From positions 5,483,950 through 5,547,949 of the forward strand of contig NW_002060943.1 in the NCBI RefSeq assembly GCF_000150275.1: a stretch of DNA of 64,000 bases, given 5' to 3'. Positions within the stretch are counted from its first letter, which is position 1, and every line of letters starts with the position of its first letter. The DNA is from Trichoplax adhaerens (Eukaryota > Placozoa > Uniplacotomia > Trichoplacea > Trichoplacidae). Made by a program: the position numbers and the translations under genes. This document shows, in pieces, positions 17,801-30,826 of this stretch. Under the pieces are notes generated by a model. That model searched no databases. It worked only from the letters and a program-made list of their open reading frames with translations, and was not told the origin of the DNA.

Positions 17801-18387
17801 AGAAGGAATAGACTTTAATGGTGCACAAATTTAATAATTTTAATCATATAGTTATCAGAGAAGGAAAGTCATGTCATCACATGGAATCATCTCGTACCCG
17901 AAGCCGAATAAATGACCGCACTTCAAGCAACTGAGTCGATGATCACCAGAATTGGAAAACGGTTCGAAGCAAATGGAGCAAATCTAGGATAGAGATATGA
18001 TTAATTTACGATTAGTCCCTTTACGATTCTTTGATAATTATGGGATAAAGATAATGAATGAGTCGTTGATGTATCATTAGCGAATAATCATGAGGTTGCA
18101 GATACGAATTACTGTAGGTTTATTCGACATTCCTGTAGCAAGGCTGTAAAGTGAAATATGACAAGGAGTGAACTCACGTCGCCATCGCTTTCATTAGATT
18201 TTTCTGCAGATGCTTGGGGTAGTTGATTGGTTTCTTCTTGCTGTCTATTTCCTTGATTGTCGCTAACGTCGTCCTCTTCGCTTTCAGTCTCAGTACTTTC
18301 GTTAGTATATTCATCACTAGCACGATCAGAATTATTGTCAGTCAAGTCGACCACTCGTGGCCCTTGAACTGACGACGTTTGGCTCAT
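14811..18387 (-). CDS. RFWD3: RFWD3, RING-WD40 E3 ubiquitin ligase for RPA
   Basis: Eleven exons, listed from the 5' end: 18178-18387, 17898-17983, 16919-17209, 16704-16794, 16474-16575, 16194-16354, 15889-16086, 15548-15645, 15392-15483, 15051-15224, 14811-14966; 552 aa (human 774). An acidic Ser/Glu-rich N-terminus (residues 1-70) precedes a RING finger: [20 protein letters not shown] then [14 protein letters not shown] and CPQC at 115-118, with the same spacing as the human protein. A coiled coil follows (about 135-190), then WD40 blades including [38 protein letters not shown] and a C-terminus ending YYQWQ. RFWD3 ubiquitylates RPA at stalled forks and aids crosslink repair. The shortening is nearly all N-terminal. 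The start (MSQTSS) is the first ATG after an acceptor-like site; a further 5' exon cannot be excluded. It sits head-to-head with TRDMT1. Confidence 0.94.
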
Positions 18388-20272
18388 TCTTCGGTATTCT
18401 GGAAACTTCAAAAATGTAACATGGTGATCAGTATTTAATTTTACATTTGGTTTCGCAATCAAGAATTGCTACTAAAATTGCTACTACGCCTACTAGCATA
18501 AACAAATCTTCATAGTCCTATAAATCGTAAAAATCATCAAACTCATCATAATCGCCAAAATCGTCCATGACATACAATAAATGCATTCAATTATCACGAC
18601 AGCTTCGATTACGGGGTAAAATAAAATACACCATTGGAACAACTACTCCACTCGTTGTTAATACTACCAATGGTAGCATTTTCACAGTGTGGGTATTGAG
18701 CGTAAATAAAGTTTTTGAACAGTTACCGTTAATATAATTCAGGGGTCTCAATCGGTGTTATTTTAGAGATTAATAATAGAAAGGTATCAATTTTCGTCTA
18801 GCGATGATGCACAGTATGCGTTCGTGAACTCTACTGTACACTAGATGGTCAGCATGTGACGTACCAAGTCCAACATTGATCGAAAAAATTGTTGACAGAA
18901 AGGAATTTATTGTGCAGAAAGTAGACGATGCTTTTATACAGATATAATGTACTGTGCTATGATAAAGTACAGTATATGTACTGTAAGTGTCATCTTCTCA
19001 AGTACAGCATGTACAGTATGTCTGAAGGAATGTATCCTAACTAGGCGTTAGATCCACTTATTAGTGAACTTTGTAATTTATGAAAGCTTGAGACTGAAAG
19101 ACATCCACATCGCTCGAGCTTCAAGCCGATTGTCCATAAATATAAGCGTAAGGATGCATGTTGACACCGGGTTGTCCTATCTACGTATAAGGCAGTTGGA
19201 TATTTACAAGAACGTGGTCATTTTTCGTGCTTCATAGCTTGAGCATTAAAACACCATTTAAGGTGTTCTCCTAACGAAGGACAGTGGTAATACGATGAAG
19301 GATTTTAGAAGTCGTACAAGTCCTCTGCTTGTCATCAAGACGTGGCGAGTTGAGAAAGTTGGTAACAGGTCATGGTAGATCCTACTAGATGAGAACACTG
19401 CAATACATAATAGGGGGACCTGAAGTGATACTAGCTACTTTGACAGACGATCTAGGCGTAATATGACTGTATGCCTTGCTGTAATCCTTTCGGTGCGGCC
19501 AACCAATTCTCCTTAAGCTTGTTCATGGCGATGGTTAGTTAGGGCCTTAGCCTTTAGGCAAGGTAGGCTGCAGACATGGATCTACCCTACGTCCATTCTA
19601 CTGTACTGGCTTAAACTACAGCGTAATCCATGCATTTTCGCTATAATCAACAGGCATTATCGGATCATATTTGCTTTGTGACTGGAAGGGATGGATCGCT
19701 TGGATCAATCCCAACCATTCTATCAATCTATTGCAATTTACCTGTTCAATTTCTCTTTCAAGGCAGGCGTTGCAGAATAAGAGTAGAATGGAAACAAGTT
19801 TAATCTCATCGCAGTCGCGAAGGGCTAAGTCCGCCAATCTGCACAGGAAGATTTTGAACTTGCGCAGGCGTAGATGGAGCCGTGCCATGACCAATGAGCG
19901 TACAGTGTACAGTGCCAACAGTGCTACCGTGGTATCGTAACTTCAAAATACTTTGTACTGTACACTCTACAGTACATACTGTACGGTGCTGTACTGTAGT
20001 CTGCAGGTTGGGAACTCGGCTGACGAGCAGCCGAGCCTGGTTGCTCGGAGACCTACAGTAGGGCAGCACTTAGCAGTGAGAGCTCGTTTTGCCATCGTAG
20101 GTGCTAGTTGCAAGTAGTTCGTGATTTGGTGATAGAAATATCAAAGCGATAGGTTAGATACTGTAAGGTGATGACGAATTGATGCAGTTGTTATGGTAAT
20201 ATCAATGAGTTTATTATGATGCCCGTTGTGGGAATGATCATCTAATAACTTGTACGCAATATTGTCGTAATC
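18388..20272. other. Divergent intergenic region between RFWD3 and TRDMT1
   Basis: GTAC(A/T)GTAC clusters lie at about 18940-19025 and 19895-20000. Between them (about 19100-19900) the base composition is visibly less AT-rich and several long frames overlap. One minus-strand frame (19910 down to 19616; includes RLADLALRDCDEIKLV) has a possible GTAAAT donor after GAACAG, but matches no family I know. Most likely regulatory or a decayed sequence. Confidence 0.5.
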
Positions 20273-23200
20273 ATGTCGTCTGCTCGAGGTCAAGTAATGC
20301 AGGTAGTGGAGTTTTACAGTGGCATTGGAGGCATGCATTATGCATTACAAGGTAGATAGACATAATTCAATCATACTCACTGCTCAATAATTTAGAATAG
20401 TGAATAGTATACATAATTTTACCTACATTTGTACAATCGAGGATTGTACAAGGGCAAATTAATAGTATAAATCAGTAGACAGTAATATTATCTTTAAAAT
20501 GACAGTAGACGAATGGCTCCGAAATAAAAATAATATAGACTATGTGGAATAATACAACACAAGCAATTACTAAGTCGTACTTGCTAATTTCCTACAGAGA
20601 GTAACATCAATGCAAAAATTTTAGCGGCCATTGACATTAATACTGTTGCAAATAATGTCTACCGTCATAACTTTGGCAATACACCAGTATGGCAGCGAGA
20701 GATAGGAGTAAGAATCGATTTTATTGAGTATTCAATTACTTTGTAAAGATCAATCAATGATTAATGTACAATATTGACGGTGTGTCTTTTTTGGTCATAA
20801 AACATTAATGGAACGTAATACAATCATGATCAATCAAAATGAATGAGCAGAAAATATCGTTGAAAGAATTACAAGAACTTAATGGTGATTTATATACTAT
20901 GTCGCCTCCTTGCCAGCCTTTTACAAGGTTTGATAAATAAATTAGGATAGAATAATCATTTAATTACCTAGAACATGGAGTTATCTCAATGATTGTCTCG
21001 CAGTAAACTAGAGTTATACTAACGTAGTTGATTAACCATTTATCTTTTTCTACGTTTTACTATAAAATATCTTTTCAAAAAGGCTTGGTAAAAAAGCGGA
21101 TGTTAACGATGCTCGCACCAGCAGCTTTTTACATGTTATTGATTTATTGATAAAGTAAGTCAATTGGATAAGAATTATCATCACTTCATTTATTGGACAT
21201 TAAGAGATGTGGCTATACTGTACTTTCAAATTAATTAATCTTTAGCCAAACTTGTATTGACTTTTATTAACCTGTATTAGAATGGAAAACCCTCCAAAGT
21301 ATATTTTGTTAGAGAATGTAAAAGGTTTTGAAACTTCCGCAGCTAGGTTAGTTATTGAACAGATTGATAATGTCATTTATCTATTGTTTATATGAAGGCT
21401 AATAAAATAACTAAATCGGCTTCCATATTATTACTGAAATTATTCTTGTGTTAGCAGATTATTTGCATTTTCCAAATTGAAAGGGATTGATAAATTATGT
21501 TTTTAGAAATGCCCTTATTTCAGCCTTGAAACAGCGTAATTATTCCTATCAAGTAAGCATTAGGGCTAATATTTTCTTGTTATACTTGATTACCTTGATA
21601 CGTAAAAGTATTGTAGTTGTTAGCTTCACATGCGAGCATGTATTACATAGGTAGAAATGTAATGAAATGTAAATTCTCTCATACGTTTGTTTATTTTGAT
21701 ATTTTTAACCTGACTTTTGGCTATACTGTCGTTACAGGAATTTTTATTGACACCATTACAGGTACGCTAATGTCAATTCATGCACTATAAATCTTATCAG
21801 CTATTGTATGATAGTGAGTAAGACAAATTGCTAACACTATCAACAAAAACATAGCTAAATAATTTATGTTACATCATAATCACAACTAGCCAATAACTAA
21901 ACGTACATAAAGGTATATTGTTTCTTCATTACGCTTTGATTTTGTCCAGTTTGGGATACCAAATTCTAGATTAAGGTATTACATAATTTGCACAAGAGAT
22001 GCAAACTTGTCATTTCCTACAACAGAAGAGGTACGGTAGATTTTCTTGCATTTATTAATTAATATAACTATATCTTTCTGTTAATTCCTGCGACTATTGT
22101 TATCATATTGTACAATCTCATGGAATTTAAATCCGTGTCAATTTGATATCGTAATTTGACTCTGATAATTATAATTTATATTCGGAAATGACTCATTACA
22201 TAATTATGTATAGAGGAAATGATAGAATCTCTTTTAGAATACATTTTTACTGCTATTAAGGGAATGATTACGTTTCATGACAAGCTATCTATTGTATCCT
22301 ATTTTTATGAAATATGAAACTCATATCGCTTGATGCATTCGGTAATGCAAAAGGTTATGATGGAACTTCCGAATTTCGGTAAAAGGATGAAATACTTAAC
22401 TTAGAGTTTTACCGCGGTCAAGTGTACTGGACTGCGCACAAATACTGACGTTCTTGTACTTTAACCCAATTGATCAATCAAAATTTGGTCATCAGCCATG
22501 TCTTATACGAATTCCAATGTCCTATTTTGATAATACAGGCCAAGTCAGTAAGGTCAGATGTGTTTCGGACTTTATGGAAAATTTGACAAATCATAGTATC
22601 CAATCATATTTCTTGCCGCAATCAACAATAGAGCGATTTCTTAAAGTATTAGGTAGTGTGGTCCTATATTTTTTATTACTCATACGTGCTGTTATTAATA
22701 GTATTGAACTAGATGTTATTTTAGATTATTTAAGTATTTTCTATTTAATTTTAAGATGTTGTGAAACCCGATTCGCAAAGATCGTGCTGTTTTACTAAAT
22801 CGTAAGCCAAGTATTATCATTATTTATGAGCTAATCGCTTAGATATTAAATTTACTTTGCAAGCGTATTATTTCAGAGAAAAAATAATGCATTTTTTATT
22901 CAAGAAATTTCTTACAAGTAGTCATTGATATTAGATCATTTTTCCCACTTGAAAAATTTAGTTACTTCCATTACGCCGAAGGAACAGGATCCGTATTACA
23001 AATAACAAACCCAATTTTAGTAAGTACTGCAATTGACATTAAAGTTTTCATACAATATATTAAATTAAATATATAAAATGATAATATTGTTAGATAAAGT
23101 ATAATGTGCACAAAAATGAATGCCAATAATCAGAATATTAATCTTACAATTTATAGGATAGCAATCTCAATTTGAAAATTAATGATACTTCCAATGATGA

Positions 23201-23384
23201 TAACCAACTATTACAGCATCTTAAACTTCGATATTTTACACCTAGAGAAGTCGCAAATATTCATTGCTTTCCAGTACATTTTAATTTTCCTGAAAATGCT
23301 ACTAAAAAGCAGTGTTATCGTCTTTTAGGAAATAGCCTTAACGTTCATGTAGCGTCAGAGTTATTAAAATTGTTAATTACATAA
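20273..23384 (+). CDS. TRDMT1: tRNA (cytosine-38-C5)-methyltransferase (DNMT2)
   Basis: Twelve exons: 20273-20351, 20598-20707, 20851-20927, 21083-21154, 21281-21346, 21507-21552, 21738-21761, 21950-22030, 22496-22652, 22756-22801, 22962-23019, 23157-23384; 347 aa (human 391). It methylates C38 of tRNA-Asp and related tRNAs using SAM. Motif I is FYSGIGGMHYAL, motif IV is SPPCQPFTRLG with the catalytic Cys near residue 84, motif VI is ENVKGFE and motif VIII is GIPNSRLRYY. The DNMT2 signature CFTKSY is followed by AEGTGSVLQ, and motifs IX-X are YFTPREVAN and LLGNSLNVHV. No extra DNA-targeting domain is present. Exon 7 is only 24 nt. The 465-nt intron 8 and the start of exon 9 (22496) are the least certain part; a missed exon there would explain the shorter length. 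AATAAA at 23514-23519. Confidence 0.93.
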
Positions 23385-23746
23385 ACTTATTCCATTATAA
23401 TTTGTTAGTAGTAATTCAACACCTAATAAGTGTAATCGAAATTTGACCAAGCGTAAGTTAAATATTATTATATTATTAAATTATACATTTAAAGTAATAT
23501 AGGCAATATTATTAATAAATAAATTCTGTCGAAAAAGAAAAATATGTATTTCCATGCTTAGGACAAATTGTAAGTAAGTCCTGTTTTTCGTTACTATCAC
23601 GTTACCGTTGGATTTCCAACAAGAAGTCGATGCTTACGTTTAGTTAAGAATACATAAATCGTAGAAAAAGATTTTAAGCATATAGAATAGGTTTTAATGT
23701 TCAAAAATTTTCTCGTCAAGAGTATATGTAGGTATTATATATAAGT
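23385..23746. other. Short convergent gap, TRDMT1 to PAXIP1
   Basis: The two stop codons are 362 bp apart. The gap holds AATAAA (23514-23519) for TRDMT1 and AT-rich DNA with no other feature. Confidence 0.7.
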
Positions 23747-26700
23747 TTAGAAAGCAACTGACGAATTGGTTTCTATCAAAGGATATGATTGCTTGTTAAC
23801 TTTCTGGCGAAGTATACTTATAACCACAAAATCAGCAGTGTAAAATTCTAATTTAAGAATAGAGAGCAAATTACAATGAGACAGAGTCAGTTATTCTGTA
23901 ATTGTAAAAATCACAAGTTACACATTCTAATAGTTATAAAGTCAGAACTTACCGATCGAATGTCGACGCGTTCTTATGTTGAAGCATTCGTCTTTATCCT
24001 TAGGGCACGATATTATAAATAATTCCTTCTGTATTAAGTTATCATAAAAATTACAAAATTCAGACAATTCCAGTATTGGGAAGCAATTGTTTATGTAATA
24101 CGCACACATGAATTAACGTCCATCAAAATCTTGATAGCAAGTGTGTAAGTAACCACCTATAATAATATATAGAAAGCATCAAGCGAAATAAGTGAAAACT
24201 AAATTTTATTTACAGTCTATAATACACTGTTGCATACGATTACCGCATCTCATTACTAAAGTCAATTTACGTTTAAAATTAATATTACCTCTCCTCCATT
24301 GTAATGGATTATATTGTTCATCGTCTGCAAGTCTGGCTTGACATTCCTTGTTACGTAAAAGGTCATATCCTACAGCCATGTTGATGACGACATTTTAAGA
24401 GTTACATGTCAACATTAAGTAAAATAAGAAGGGCAACTTACAGATTCGTACGATTGATACGCAATATTTCGCAACAATTACCTCGAATACAGGTCGTAAT
24501 GTAGCCATCTGTAAGGACTTTCTTAGGGAAAAGCTGTAATATTTTTCTGTCGACATGTCAATCACTTCAAATTGAGTTTCATCTGTTGATTTAAAGGTTA
24601 ATGGCGTCACGTAGATTCTTCAACTGTCTAAATCTCAAGGTAACGTTATACCTGCAAAACTTCCAAGACGATAACTTTGCTCTACCCATTCTGACCTTAT
24701 TACGTGTCGGCACGTAGCGAAACAGCATAAGAATTTCTCCGTACGGGTAATCTGATACACACAACATAAATATGAAGAAATATGAAAATCGGCGGATTTA
24801 GTAATTCCAAAGATTCAATGACATGCTGAGTATTTGTCTTAGTGGACCTTTTGGGTAATTAAATGAGTGCACTTTCGAAAATCTTCTGTGATCGTCGCTC
24901 CTAGGTAACTCAGCATCTATAAGCCAGATTCACATTAATACGCTTATTTATGTAGGTGTATCAGATTGCTATAATATGTAAAAATATACTTTCGCTAATT
25001 TTTCGGATTCAACTTTATCAAGACCAGTTATGACAGCTCGCACAGTTCTTATAGGCAGATCATCGTTGACGTCAACACATCGACTCATATGGCTATTCCT
25101 GTTTGATTTAAGTAAACTTAAAGTGATTTCTAATGCTTTAGGTGTAATACATTGTCATAATACTGCAATATTAGCTCATTACATTTCGCTATTGAATCCC
25201 CTCTTTTTCCTCCGTACTGTAAAAATCTGCGGAAATAAGGTAAGCAATATAATCATCCTCAATAACAATGTTACAAGGAACAGAGATTAGCAACACATTG
25301 ACATTTTACTATCTTCAAAACTGCAGCTAGATTGGCTCGCTTAAAATTAATTAAATGACTTATGTTTAAAAACGTACGTCATCATCATCGCTATCACTTG
25401 TTGAATGATTTCTTTTCTTTGATTTCCAAATTCCTATCAAGGATAAGGTGGTTTTTTAATTTTTAAACATTTACATTCTAAGCAAGGTTATTCACTACAA
25501 AACAACTAACTTAGTATTGGCTCGTTGCATTCGTATTCCAGACTCATTTCATTTGGTTTACCAAACTGGATGTAGCGCTCCATGGCACAAGGCGCAACAA
25601 TACCAGCTGTAATATTAACAATTAACGTTTAAGCTTTAGATCAATAATTATAGTTGACTGTGAATGCAACCAAAAATTGATAAATTTTACATACTATTTA
25701 AGATATCTGCTAGCCATTTGCAATTTACGGTAAATATTCGCCATTCTTTAGCTTTAAAGAATTTTTCTCCCGATGGGCTATAGAAAATGGTAAAGAAAAG
25801 AGTTACTATCCGGGAGTAATCCGGTATCAAGCAAAATGTTTTGACGGTACACTACCTTTTACATATCAAATGGGTATTTTTTCTACTTAAATGAGGTGTA
25901 TAATTAGCTCCAATAGCATTGATAATCATTTTAACTTTGTCACGTTCTTTGCCAGTGTATCCGGTTACAGCAATTACCTAATTCAGAGATATCCTTCGAT
26001 AAGCAAAAATACACCATTGGTAATCTAATCTACACCGCCACGGTACATTACCATTTCTTTACAGGCGTCAATTATATACTTTGATGGTACAGGTATCTGC
26101 ATGCAATCGCGGGGTGTAAAAATTTCCTCTTTCCGCAACACATCATTCAACCAACAAATCGTGGCAATCTTTTTACCGTCACGAAGTGCCTAAAAGACAG
26201 AACAGGTATAACTAAGGTATGGCTGCGATAAGTTAATCGCAGTGAGTCTTAGATATTGATACTATTGTATTTTTACTTGCCAGCTTATAAGTTTCACTCA
26301 TTCTATCGTAGCACAGTATATGTGTACATTTTTGGCTGTATTTATCCACTGTCTCTCCGCCACGTTCGGCAATTGCCTATATCAAAATTAATGGTATGAA
26401 TGCTTGAGTAGAATGCAACTGGCTTTATTACGTTTTTTCAGAACTTTTGATCTCATATATTATAGCAAGGAAAAATAAAAATCGCCATGATCATATACCT
26501 AATTTAATAGTGTATAACTTATAACTGATCTTGCAATGACCAGTCATAGAATTTATATTAAGTAAAGTACAAATTAATTATCATATTACGTATATTCACC
26601 TTTTTCCATATACTAATAATTCCATCATCGACATCTTGTTGGTAGTCAATTATGAGAAAGACACATCCTACGAGGAGATAACGTTGACGCATTTTATTTT

Positions 26701-29108
26701 CAATAACAGAACTACCAATAATGATGCTATTATTCTGATCTGCAGTTTTTCCCGTCCGGTCGCTACCAGGACCAAATAAATTTTTATCTATATCGGTTGA
26801 TAATGCGGAATCTTTAGTGAGAACATCTTCGCTTATTTTATTTACTTCCATATTAATCATCGAATCAGATTCCAAAATATCTTGGGGTAGACCGACATTT
26901 ACCGCAGTTGTCTTCATATTTTTGTTAATCGGTATCTCATTGTTCTTATTGCTAACAGTGACAGCTGTGTTTATTGTGCTCGTAACTTCAGAACGTTGAT
27001 TGTTATTCAGGTTAACAGGAAGTTCTACCTCATTTACAGACTCTAATTTACTGTAATTACTTATGGAGGTTTGGGTATTTGGGGTGAAACTTTCATCAGC
27101 TGGCTTGGCTTCCTGACATCTAGCTCGTCGTTGCTCCTCAGTTGTTATCAATCCTGATTTTTCGGTTGCAATTTCCAGTTTCTCACATGAGTTTTTGTAC
27201 TTTGTGTTAAAAACATATTGATCATTTAATATTGCACTTGTTAAGGAAGTTGATTTAATATCTTTATTTATCTCTTGGGAATGTTTTAAATTCATAGTTT
27301 TTGTAGTGCTATCAATCTGACTTGCATCTTCAATTTTGCTATTATCACATGTAGAAAGTGCATCTTTCCTCTTACTTGAATCCTCAACTTGTAATTGCTT
27401 ATTTTCAGAAATATTGATTGATGATTTCTTGTGATTAGATATATTTACTAGGTGTAAATTTATGTCAGCATCATCAGTAGAGTCAATCCTACCAACAGCC
27501 TTCATAACTTGCTTTATATTGCCGGCATGTTTTGGCTGCTTTTCATCGCTATCATCAGCTGCACTTTTAGTAATGCCAAACTCTTGCGATTGTTTATTAT
27601 TCTTATCAATAGGTAAAGCTGTATCATTGATATTACCAGTTGTACCAATCAAAGGCATCTTAGTCCTTTTCGGGGGTCCAAAGTAATCAAAAGTGCCAAG
27701 TGCAGACATAGCAGGATTTTCCAAGTTTGATTCATTTACACTATATTGAATTATATTTTGACTCCCTTCTGTACAAGATTTAGGTTGAGCTTTATTTTTT
27801 GTATCTATGCGTATTATCGATTTAGCCCGATGAGCGTTTTGCAATACTTGTTCGCATTTGATTTTGCCATCACTTTTATCAACAATTTCTTGAGCATCAT
27901 TTTTACTTTCAGCCGGTAAGGTAGCGCCTTTAACATGGTGATTTGGCTTGTCATCGTCAATTGTAAATAGTTCTTCATTCAATTTGGTACCAGCTTTAAT
28001 ACTGTGAGTAATCCAATAAGGCGTGACAATATTAATTCCTTGAGTAGATTTCAAGTCCATCTCATCGTCTGCTTCCTAAATGAAATCAAGTCGTTTAAAA
28101 ACTGCATATTTAACCTCTCTTATTAGAATATGGGATTAAAACTATTTCGATTGCAGAACAGCAGGTACAGGATTGATTGTTACCGTTGTCGTTAAGCATC
28201 ACCTACCCAATTTTTATCACCAACTATGATATGAGTACACTTAGAATGGATAGTGTTGGTAAAAGTTCCACCATGAAAAGTTAGCATTGCCCATAATTTC
28301 TTCTGGTCTTCAGAACATATCTATAGCAGATAACGAAACCTCTTATTCAATGATGTAAGCTGAAATTAACTTGGATTGATCAACAAGATCAAAGATATGG
28401 AAGACATATTGACTATAGTGTAATCATTTGCTGTATGAAGCACTGCAAAAACTGATACTATGCCTTGCCACATGGTGGGAAGATTACCTTCCAAAAGGCT
28501 ACTAGAGTATTCTGGAAAATCCTAGATGAATTGACAAGGTACGGGTAACATCTAAATCCCATAGGTGGCAGTTTAGGAATATAATGTAGCATAACGATCG
28601 CAGTACATGTTTTAACTCTAGCTTTGTAACTTATACACTCTAGTGATGTTACATAGATTAAAGCTGAAATCTTTTCAATAACCAATGTAATGTCGATTTA
28701 GGAACACGGAAGTACTGTATGATGATACTACAAAGACAAGCTATGATAAAAGATACGGTAACATCCTGCCATGTTTCGCTGACATGATGACCCAATCAGG
28801 CTGTTATGGTACAAATTGAAAGGAAAAATTAGTCGTTCACTTTCAGTATGTGCTGTATTATCATCATTTTAACGTACTTAGTAGCCGTTAATTAGTAGAA
28901 TAATTAGCTGTCAACAAATTACATTGGTTACCATTGTAAAATTTGAAGACAATATCAGTTTCATGGTACTTACTTTAACGATGTCTAAGCTGTAATTTTC
29001 GGCTTTCGAATAATCATCGTGGCTGGAATCTTGGCAGATTGCATGTGTTACAAGGGTTGATAAGTAATATTCACGTTCCGCGCCACCTTGGCGCAAGACA
29101 TGAGCGAC
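23747..29108 (-). CDS. PAXIP1: PTIP (PAX-interacting protein 1), six-BRCT genome-maintenance protein; 5' end incomplete
   Basis: Nineteen exons from the 5' side: 28974-29108, 28488-28670 (start tentative), 28207-28320, 26600-28075, 26281-26376, 26052-26189, 25856-25977, 25695-25777, 25511-25606, 25378-25433, 25183-25226, 24990-25098, 24848-24916, 24645-24751, 24482-24617, 24289-24369, 24118-24156, 23953-24028, 23747-23847; about 1,086 codons, near human 1,069. BRCT landmarks: LTFHGGTFTNTIHSKCTHII, GINIVTPYWITHSIKAG, GCVFLIIDYQQDV, YSQKCTHILCYD, VIAVTGYTGKERDKV, AKEWRIF, DFRKCTHLITQKITRTEKFL and a last domain ending near ADFVVISILRQK. PTIP binds damage-induced phosphoproteins through its BRCT pairs and MLL3/4 methyltransferase complexes. 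The long 1,476-nt exon holds the linker, which here is Ser/Asn/Lys-rich instead of the human Gln-rich tract. One intron is GC-AG. The initiating ATG exon was not found. Confidence 0.9.
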
Positions 29109-30826
29109 CTATTACACGATTGTGTTAATGGCTGTCATTATAGGTTATTCTATTTTTCTTAATTACAGCGACATAAAGATAAATTGATCGTGTTTGGTTG
29201 ATGATTTTCCATTGTAATATTATCGTTATTTATTGTAGCTGATCTATTAGCAAACAGAGATGGTCATTTTGATTGATAGTACTGTCGATAGTACAATATT
29301 AATTTGGATATTGCACATAAGTTAGCATTTGTTATTGAATGGTGTGACAAAGGGGTAGAGCAAGTGCAGACGATGGATAAAGAAAACTATCAATTACCAA
29401 TTAATGATATCCATATCAGCGTATTCTAATTAATATACACTGTACCGTAATGGTAGAGTAAGCAATAACCAACAAATCCTTTGCACACGTTGCTACTCTT
29501 TTTCTGTACTCTCTTGATTGAAAGTATTTCTACAGTAACCTGGACTCTTGTACAGTACTGTACTGGATAAATTAATAGGATGAGCTAATATAAACGGTTG
29601 GACTATCCATGCAAACTGTCGACAAAACATTTTGATGAATGATCATTTATGATTGAGTTGTCTAGTAGCAACGTTATTATGATCGTTGATCACCGATGAA
29701 AATGATATCAAAAGGCAAGCTAACTATTTGCCTGAATAAATCAATTTCATTGAATTCATTGCACACTGCAAGAGGATCGATAAAAGTTGGAGAGCGGAGT
29801 CAATGGATTTGCTGGTGTCACTAAATATCCAATGTACACCCCAAATTTTCAATTGAGCACTAAAATGATTTTTTTGACTGTGAAGAATCGCTTCTGAATT
29901 TAGCAATGGCGGTCAACATTGCCCATGTAAACGAATATAAGTGGACGTAGAAAGATGATCAATCCTTGTTATGGCATAATAATCTAGTGTGTAAAAGCAA
30001 TTCTAGCAAGTTTGTTAGGGACGATAGGAGAAAACGATTTCACTAGCTGGCGACATTTGGATCGCACAACACCTGACTATGCTGACGTCAATCAGCTTCA
30101 CTACAATCCATGACAAGTGCGAAGACTTCTACATACCTCATCGCTAACGGATCCCACCAAATAATAACTGACACCCGCGAAAACTTGTGATTGCATCTCG
30201 AAGTAGTCACAGCAATTAATCCATTTATACTAAGCCCAATTTTAAATTAGCATCCATTGCATTTTATTTTTCCTAAGCCAACCTAAAATGTCCGCTCCAA
30301 TTGATCGACTTGAACAGTAGTAGCTCGTCCTAGTAGTGCCTAGTGGCTGTACAGTACGGATGTGTATACTGCACCAATGGTTACTGTACAATGGTTCGCG
30401 CTATTATTATAACTTCAAATTGACCGCAGTTGTACAACAATATTGCAATAATAATTCCCAAAATTGAAAAAAAAACATGAAAAACTTGGAAACTTTTTGG
30501 GTGCTCCGTGCACAGTACTGTAACTTCCATACTGTATACAGTCGTCTACAGTACGCAGTAGTGCAGTATGTACTGTACTGAACATACTGTACTACAGTAC
30601 ATCAATCCCCGCCAGTTTATGAAAATTTCTTAGCGGAAAGTGTCGTACTAAATATTTCTTCTATCGCACACAATTTCGACATTTTATTATGTACAAGTGT
30701 TTCTTGGTGCAGTACATAAATGACATCAGGATGACAGTTTGAGCGAAGTATTGTTAGGAATTTTTATAAACTACCCGCGTAATAAATCTCTTCTTCCTAA
30801 TTCTCCTATAATTCTAATCGCTAACC

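Noticed and set aside
24645-24660. GTATAAC donor inside the PTIP exon at 24645-24751
   Set aside because: Its phase does not fit the next exon; the GTTACC donor at 24644 does.
25098-25180. A PTIP segment reading TPKALEITLSLLKSNR upstream of the exon at 25098
   Set aside because: It resembles human PTIP weakly, but the frame meets a stop and has no usable acceptor; splicing 25183 to 25098 keeps phase 2 without it.
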